From Cheilinus undulatus (Eukaryota > Chordata > Actinopteri > Labriformes > Labridae), in contig NC_054885.1 in NCBI RefSeq assembly GCF_018320785.1, forward strand, positions 10,600,421-10,664,420: a stretch of 64,000 nt of DNA, given 5' to 3'. Position numbers and translations under genes: made by a program. Each line of letters begins with the position of its first letter. Positions within the stretch are counted from its first letter, which is position 1. Under the pieces are notes generated by a model. It made no database searches. It had not been told where the DNA came from and was given only the letters and a program-made list of their open reading frames with translations. Of this stretch, positions 47,543 to 64,000 are shown one piece after another.

Positions 47543-48318
47543 TTTAATGTATCTGCAGACGGTTGTCCGGTAAGAGCAGGAATATGAAGGAATGACTCCA
47601 TTCACACACACACTCTCTTTGACTTGCCACTCATTTATTGTAGATTTGCTCAGATGAAGCCAGATGATTGTGTACATGGATGTTTGTATGTGTGGTTTCT
47701 ACAAATGAAAGAATAAAATACAGATTACATCTCAAGAATGCGCATGCATGGGCAGTTTTAGTGATTTGGAGGCCTCAGGCAAAGATTGGAACAGATTTTC
47801 TGCCTCACTCCGCAGTCACACTTCTATTTTTGCCTTCAAAAGAGATCTTAAACAAACGCTTTTAACTGCATATAGCAATTTTTAAGTGCATTGTACTACG
47901 GCACAAAAATTGTTTTCCTGTAAACTGTATTATGTTCCTGCTTTAACTTTGAGAATATGAATTTGTGGATATTTTTTCCCTGACAGGATATAGCAGATGT
48001 TTGTGTTTAATATTGTGTGGGACCCTTAAGGGTTTCTTTTGCCCCACCTGTGCATTTAATATGTTTCACGTATTCTTTTGTACTATTTTAATCTTCTTTC
48101 TTTTGCACAAATAAATAAATGATAAATGATAAAAATGATTAATGTGAGCCCCCCCCCCAATATCACTCACCTTAACTTCTTCTCTGCACAGTATGCAGTG
48201 GCCACTAATAATACATTCAACTCCATTCAGTGTAAGATAATCTGCATTATAACCAACATCTGTTAGGTTAAGTATTAGTGAATACTTGGTTACATCAAGC
48301 CGGACAAAATGTATCCAC
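47543..48318 (-). pseudogene. Unrecognised two-exon coding fragment on the minus strand
   Basis: Two minus-strand exons with convincing splice sites. Exon a (48318-48171, 148 nt) follows a T-rich tract ending ctgtctgag and ends at aag|GTGAGT. Exon b (47698-47543, 156 nt) follows catttgtag and ends at aaa|GTGAGT. The frames are compatible (phase 0 between them) and both are open, giving about 101 residues. Residues include WIHFVRLDV, ILNLTDVGYNADYLTLNG, then WLHLSKSTINEWQVKES and PSYSCSYRTTVCRYIK, with six cysteines. That looks like an extracellular Cys-rich domain, but I do not recognise the family. No flanking exons or start were found, so it may be a gene relic or part of an unseen gene. 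Confidence 0.45.
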
Positions 48319-50079
48319 CTCAGACAGAGAACAAAAAAAAACAAACGTAAACCTGACGTCTCCTCCAAAAAGATATGAGAATAAAGACCCTCTGTACTTA
48401 AATGATTATTATGCACAAACTTGTGGCTTTTCTTCATCATTTTCTGAAGTTCATGTACTCTCCTGTTCTAAGGGTTCATGTTTTCAGATACAATATCTTA
48501 GTAATTGTATCTGGCCCGAGGTCTCATCAACAACTTAATGCACTGAATTTGTATTTCTACATCAAATCAGCTGCATTACATGAGTTTTTTATTATGTTAT
48601 TAAAAGAAACATACAAAAGGCTCTATTTTCAGTATTTTTTTCATTAGAATCATACTGTACTGCAGCAAAACAGGGATGCCAAGCTCATTTTGGGTCGGGG
48701 GCCAGATTTGCTTCAATTTTTTAGCAACATCAATACCACCAAAGCTGATCTATAGGCGGCTGTAATGTTTATAAAGAGAAATGATTCAGTCTTAGATGCA
48801 GGTACCATTTAATGAGTGCTACATGTCTGCACACTAAAGGGTTAACTAGCTACTTTTGAGACTTGCAGGTAATCTAAACAGGTCAGGCAAAAATATGCTG
48901 TCCTTGTAACATGACAATTTCTACAGATTTTGACGTTTTTATGACCTACTGATGATGAATTTAGAAGACTGGAATATTCATTATAAATATACATTCAGTG
49001 TGACTGTTTATGGATTTAAAACAGCAACCTGTCGTTCACAATATCTGATCTGACCCTGAGATTATTTCACCTGACCTGGGATCGGTGCAGAGCCAAGAGA
49101 GGTCCCTCTGACATGATGAACTGGCGCATCTCGGTGCATATTTTGGCTGCATTATAGCGCATTGCCAAGATCAAACATGCCAACCTCTCATGTCATTGGA
49201 CAGCCTGTGTCCAGATTAGGATTGAATGTTCAGTTATTAAGTCATTTAAACGTGAAGATCAGAATTTCTACCATTTAATGAGAGCTGGAGTAAAATATGC
49301 CACAGGATTTATAAACCACGTCCTGTTTAAACTTAAGTGATCAAGACCATCATTTCACTTTTTGTTGACATAAAATTAAACCATATGTAAATAGAGTTAG
49401 TTGATATTAGTTTGGCATTGCAGATTTATTATAATGTGGGATTAAAACAGGCCCACTGTTTTAATTTTTTTTTTTTCGGCTGTACTTCTAAACTGATTGG
49501 TGCACAGACATTTATGGTTGAATTAATTGTTTTCCAAAACAACAGATATCTGATGAAGCTGGCTGTGGCTTGTGACTCATCTGAAATAAGAGTGTTGTTC
49601 TTCTGTTTTTTTTTTTTTTTTTTTCTGGTTTTCTTTATTTCCAGGAAGCTGGCCTATTCTTAGATACTTCTCGTCATTTCTTTCAGGAATAAAAACACAA
49701 AATGAAATGCCAATCTGTCTTATTCAGACGCTCTGCATCACTTCAAATATTTACATCTGATGTAACGTACACCTTCAAAACTTTGTTATAGGTACAATCT
49801 GTGATGTATGAGTCATGTCTGAAAGTTTTTTCCAAAACGTAGACATTTTTTCCTCCATTTATATCTAAAAAAAAGGCTTTTCATGGCTGATGAACCTTTA
49901 GGTTTGGTTTCAAAGTACACTGAAGTTATTACCTTGTATTATAAGATGTTAAGTAAATATGAACGAGATACAGCTTTCTATCTTCATGAAAAGATCAGCT
50001 AAAGTTGCTTACATGCCTCTTTAATGGTACGTGGTATGGCTTTTAAATAATGAGACTAACTTATGTGGACAACACCACA

Positions 50080-50490
50080 TGGTTCACAGTCACACAGAGT
50101 GTTAAACATTAAAGTGTAAGTGAACCCCCAGCTCAAAGCTAACTCCGCCCACTTAAGGATTTCAAAAAATGCACAGAAAGTGGGCAGTTTGGTACTGAGA
50201 GGAGGAAAGAGAAATTGAGTTTTTTTGTCGTTTTTTTTAAGGACGGGGTTTCCCAGATGAAGCGGGAATGATATGACATTGCAAAGCAGATGGATAAGCC
50301 CGTCTCCATGCTTCTCACTGGTGAACAAATCCATTTGGCGTGTCAGGTTAGGAGTGACAGTGACTTCCCCTTGCCAGGAACTGACACAGAGTCCCGCAGC
50401 ACTGCTGCCTCAGAGCGATCTTTAGAGGTGGAGGATTTTTTCCCTCCAGAGTCCCCTGAAGCAGGCTGTGGACTGGTGGTGGACCGGAGG
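50080..50490. repeat. Dispersed repeat family B, copy 1
   Basis: The block from aagtgtaagtgaacccccag through agctaactccgcccactt to agtcccctgaagcaggctgt recurs at 54778-55030. ORFs across it are not conserved between copies, so it is treated as a non-coding repeat of unknown class. Confidence 0.65.
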
Positions 50491-51224
50491 CCAGAGCAGT
50501 ACATGACCAAGAGTGATGCAATGAAGTTCTGAATTGGCATATGCTTCCATGCCTGACCTGACCTGACTGTGCCTCTCTGGTCGGTCTCTCCTCAAAGGGG
50601 CCATGCTACCCAGTCTCTCCTATAGTTAATATTCTTTCTACTGTCAAGCATCTTATACAACACCAAGTATTGAACTATCACTTCAAATCTTCACATTGAA
50701 AGGATTATCCTAAACCTTCCCTCCTTTTAGACTTGTTTGTGGTAATTAAATTTTTTACCTTATTTTCTCTAGAATTTAGCTGAATTCTCATAAAACTGTT
50801 CATGCATCCACATTTCAAAGACAAGCTGAAAATATGTTAAAGCTCACGTAGATTTTTTGAAACACGAGAATAGGTAGAACAGACTGTAATTTAAGGAGAC
50901 GCGAGTGCAATGTGCAGGAATGTGACCAGGTGAGACAGCCAGTCAGTTAAAGATCTGTAAAGGTTGGTGGGGGCACACTTCTTGTGGTTAAACCCGGAAC
51001 TTTTATCTTTAGAGATAAACCAAGAGCGTCACCCATGAATGACACGTCACAACTCCTACTTTACTTTTTGTCTTGAATACATTTGCCGTGTAAATCTAAC
51101 CAGTACTCCACAAAGTTTATTTGCTAAATAGTACTGTCCCTTAAAAGCATGTTTATGACAACACAGAGGAGAAAGCTGTGAGGTGCACAGATAACTCAGT
51201 TCACATCAATCGTGAGTGTAAATA

Positions 51225-51415
51225 ACTTTGTCCTTTATCCACTTCTGTTCACTTGTACATCATCAATAGCACCGCTTCCTGACCTCGCAAACTGGGGGAT
51301 GGGTCAAGGGCCATAAAAAATGCGCGTGCATTGCTAGTGCAACAATAAAGATAATGGCTTTAAAATGAATTAAAGTTAATGCGTTATTTTATAACTTTGA
51401 CAGCCTGATTTCTAC
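51225..51415 (-). repeat. Fragment of the ATTAA-rich hAT family
   Basis: Reverse complement of parts of 31190-31400: tgacctcgcaaactggg and gtgcaacaataaagat against the corresponding words there, ending ttataactttgacagcc. Truncated. Confidence 0.55.
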
Positions 51416-52959
51416 AACAATAGAAATAAAAGAATGAATGATTAGGAATTGTAAACTAAAATATAAACTGAAACAGAGGCTAATTGTCAGATAAACTTTT
51501 AAGTAAATGCTGTATTGCAACCCTAAAAAAGTTATGCTAGTGTTCGCTCAGATTGCAGTTAGCTCAGGTCATAGTGTGGAAAACAACACTTTTGGGTTCT
51601 TTTCATTCAATCTATCAAACCAAAGTGTCTCACAAAATATCAAAGTCCAGCATGAAAAACCCCAATTAATCAATTAATTAGGGATTTCAAAGGGAAAGAC
51701 ACCAAATGTACTGGTTACAAATACAAAAATAACTACATGAACATCGAAAGGCAAAAGCATAAATTAGAGGTTGAATAAAACAGTCATGTGAAAGAAGCCA
51801 ACATGGATAGAAAAATTCTGTTTATGGTCAGAAATATGGACAGAACTTAGCCTCATCCTTTTAGCAATATTACGTTTTTGCCATAAAGATTGTTAAATGT
51901 GCCTCATTTAAATCATTTAATGCATGTTAACCTTCTCCTTTTTGTTAAATGCAAATAATGAATTAAAGATGGGCGAAAATGTGTACTAAAGATATTTTAA
52001 TTTGTAAATAATGCAAATTAGTACTTTCCAGAATTATTTATTTTCCACACATCTCTCTCGGTACGTCACATTCCCGCACTCATGTTCCTTCATTTGCATT
52101 AGTGCTGTGCTTTGGCCCACCTCGCCCTTCCATGCCAGCTCTAGGGAAGCACGCCACACCCAAGTGCAGAAGGACGCACGCACACTGGTCAAAAGAACTG
52201 GACTTCAGGCTCCAGTGCACCCAGGCATGGTACGGATCGCCAAGTGTGAGTGCCCCGTTAAATGTACTGCTCCTGTCAGACATGGCAAACAGAAAAATCT
52301 AATGTGCAATATGTCGTGATGGAGACGAGGAGTGTTTTTGTCTTTTATGGTAATTTTTCCACTTATCCTGTTTTTGGGACTGAGGTGGCTTTCACACTAG
52401 GCGGCCCGGTCCCACATCCGAGTACGCTTGTCTCTTTCTGTCAGTGTGAATGCAAATGAACCCCTACTTGGGGGGATGGTCTCGGTGATTGCCTACCTTT
52501 GCCTGAAAGTGAAGTCCACCTCTAGGTGTGGTGGCATAATCTCTATCATTAAAGGCCCTAAAAGCTCCCCAAAAATAATTTAAAAATAAATAGATAATGC
52601 AAACCTGGTGGCATAAATGAGCACACCCCTAGATTTAGCCTCATCACAGCATTCTTCCTTTCTGGGTAGAGTCCTTCAGTGTAACCTATCTCAATTTAGC
52701 AAAATTTGCTCACTCTTCCTTGCAAAAGTTCTCACAATCTGTCAGATGGCAAGTCGACTTCCTGTGCAGCGCCCTCGGGTTAACCAACAGATTTTCTGCA
52801 GGATTCAGGGCTGGAATCTGGCCAGGCCAGTCAAAAACATCTTTCTGCTTGTGATGGTGGCATTGTTTTGCAGATTTAGTTTATGACTTTGGTTGCTGTT
52901 AAGCGAGTAGATGATATTTGTCTTCGTCAGCTGTTTAACAGATGCCAGACAATTATGTG

Positions 52960-53077
52960 GTAAAATCCCCCCCCCCCTCCAACTTAACCTGAGAGGTGTG
53001 TTTGTGTTACAGGCAGAGAGGGAGGGGAGAGGAGGCTTATTTATGCCTGAGCAGACCCGGCCATATAGACTTCAGTT
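52960..53077 (+). promoter_or_regulatory. Proximal promoter of gene 3
   Basis: Homologous to 23380-23496: gaggtgtgtttgtgtta, ggcagagag, a TATA-like ttatttatg at 53037-53045, then atatagacttcagtt directly before the ATG. A C-run at 52969-52977 marks the left edge of the conserved block. Confidence 0.6.

Positions 53078-64000
<10,923 letters not shown>

Larger units (their letters stand above)
45372..52960. other. Spacer between genes 2 and 3
   Basis: 45372-46260 is the conserved 3' flank of gene 2 (match to 19228-20110). 47330-47450 and 49480-49740 match the gene 1/gene 2 spacer. It also holds the MITE at 46368, the minus-strand exon pair at 47543-48318, repeat family B at 50080-50490 and an ATTAA-rich reversed fragment at 51225-51415. 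51500-52560 shows nothing I can assign; the GC-richer stretch 52100-52260 has no recognisable domain. Confidence 0.7.

Noticed and set aside
50290..50532. 80-residue ORF
   Set aside because: Lies in repeat family B, and the second copy at 54778 does not preserve the frame.
52011..52319. 102-residue ORF in GC-richer DNA
   Set aside because: No recognisable domain, no splice or promoter context and overlapping ORFs in other frames. Not supported as a gene.

Overview
The window is vertebrate, almost certainly teleost (percomorph-like) genomic DNA. It has split genes with GT-AG introns, and its introns and spacers hold Tc1/mariner, Sleeping-Beauty/Tss-like, hAT-type and TTAA-type DNA transposons, fish-type tRNA SINEs and non-LTR retrotransposon fragments. 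There are no bacterial-style operons.

The coding content is one tandem family of three plus-strand genes for chymotrypsin-fold (S1A) serine proteases of the prostasin/marapsin/polyserase type. Every protease domain is built from four exons, called here C (pro-region, RIVGG, His57), D (Asp102), E (S1-pocket loop) and F (Ser195 and tail). Their lengths are almost invariant at 172, 269, 149 and 253 or 271 nt, and successive catalytic domains are joined by a 21-nt phase-1 linker microexon. Gene 1 (1490-19227, 5' end outside the window) encodes three catalytic domains plus a terminal degenerate domain. Gene 2 (23497-45371) is complete: signal exon, Cys-containing microexon, three catalytic domains and the same degenerate domain. 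By my exon count its CDS is 3534 nt, giving 1177 residues. Gene 3 (53078 to the right edge) has a signal exon, a microexon, one catalytic domain and one degenerate domain, and its last exon is cut by the window end.

The three genes share a logic. The terminal domain has lost His57 and Asp102 but keeps Ser195. It is followed by a Thr/Ser/Asn-rich stalk and a hydrophobic C-terminus that looks like a GPI-attachment signal, so it probably serves as a membrane-tethering pseudoprotease module. The six catalytic domains of genes 1 and 2 carry Gly at the S1-pocket position 189, where trypsins carry Asp. Gene 3 keeps Asp189-Ser190. All catalytic domains retain an Arg-IVGG activation site, so the genes 1/2 domains probably depend on an Arg-specific enzyme, possibly the gene 3 product, for activation.

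Layout: Tc1 remnant and SINE (1-1265); gene 1 (1490-19227) with a nested hAT > TTAA element > SINE in the intron after 7297; spacer 19228-23380; promoter and gene 2 (23380-45371) carrying at least two hAT-type insertions with target-site duplications and recognisable paralogous empty sites, two Tc1 fragments and one larger Tc1-like element; spacer 45372-52960 with a palindromic MITE and an unrecognised two-exon minus-strand coding fragment; promoter and gene 3 (52960-64000). The gene 1/gene 2 and gene 2/gene 3 spacers share blocks, which supports whole-gene tandem duplication.
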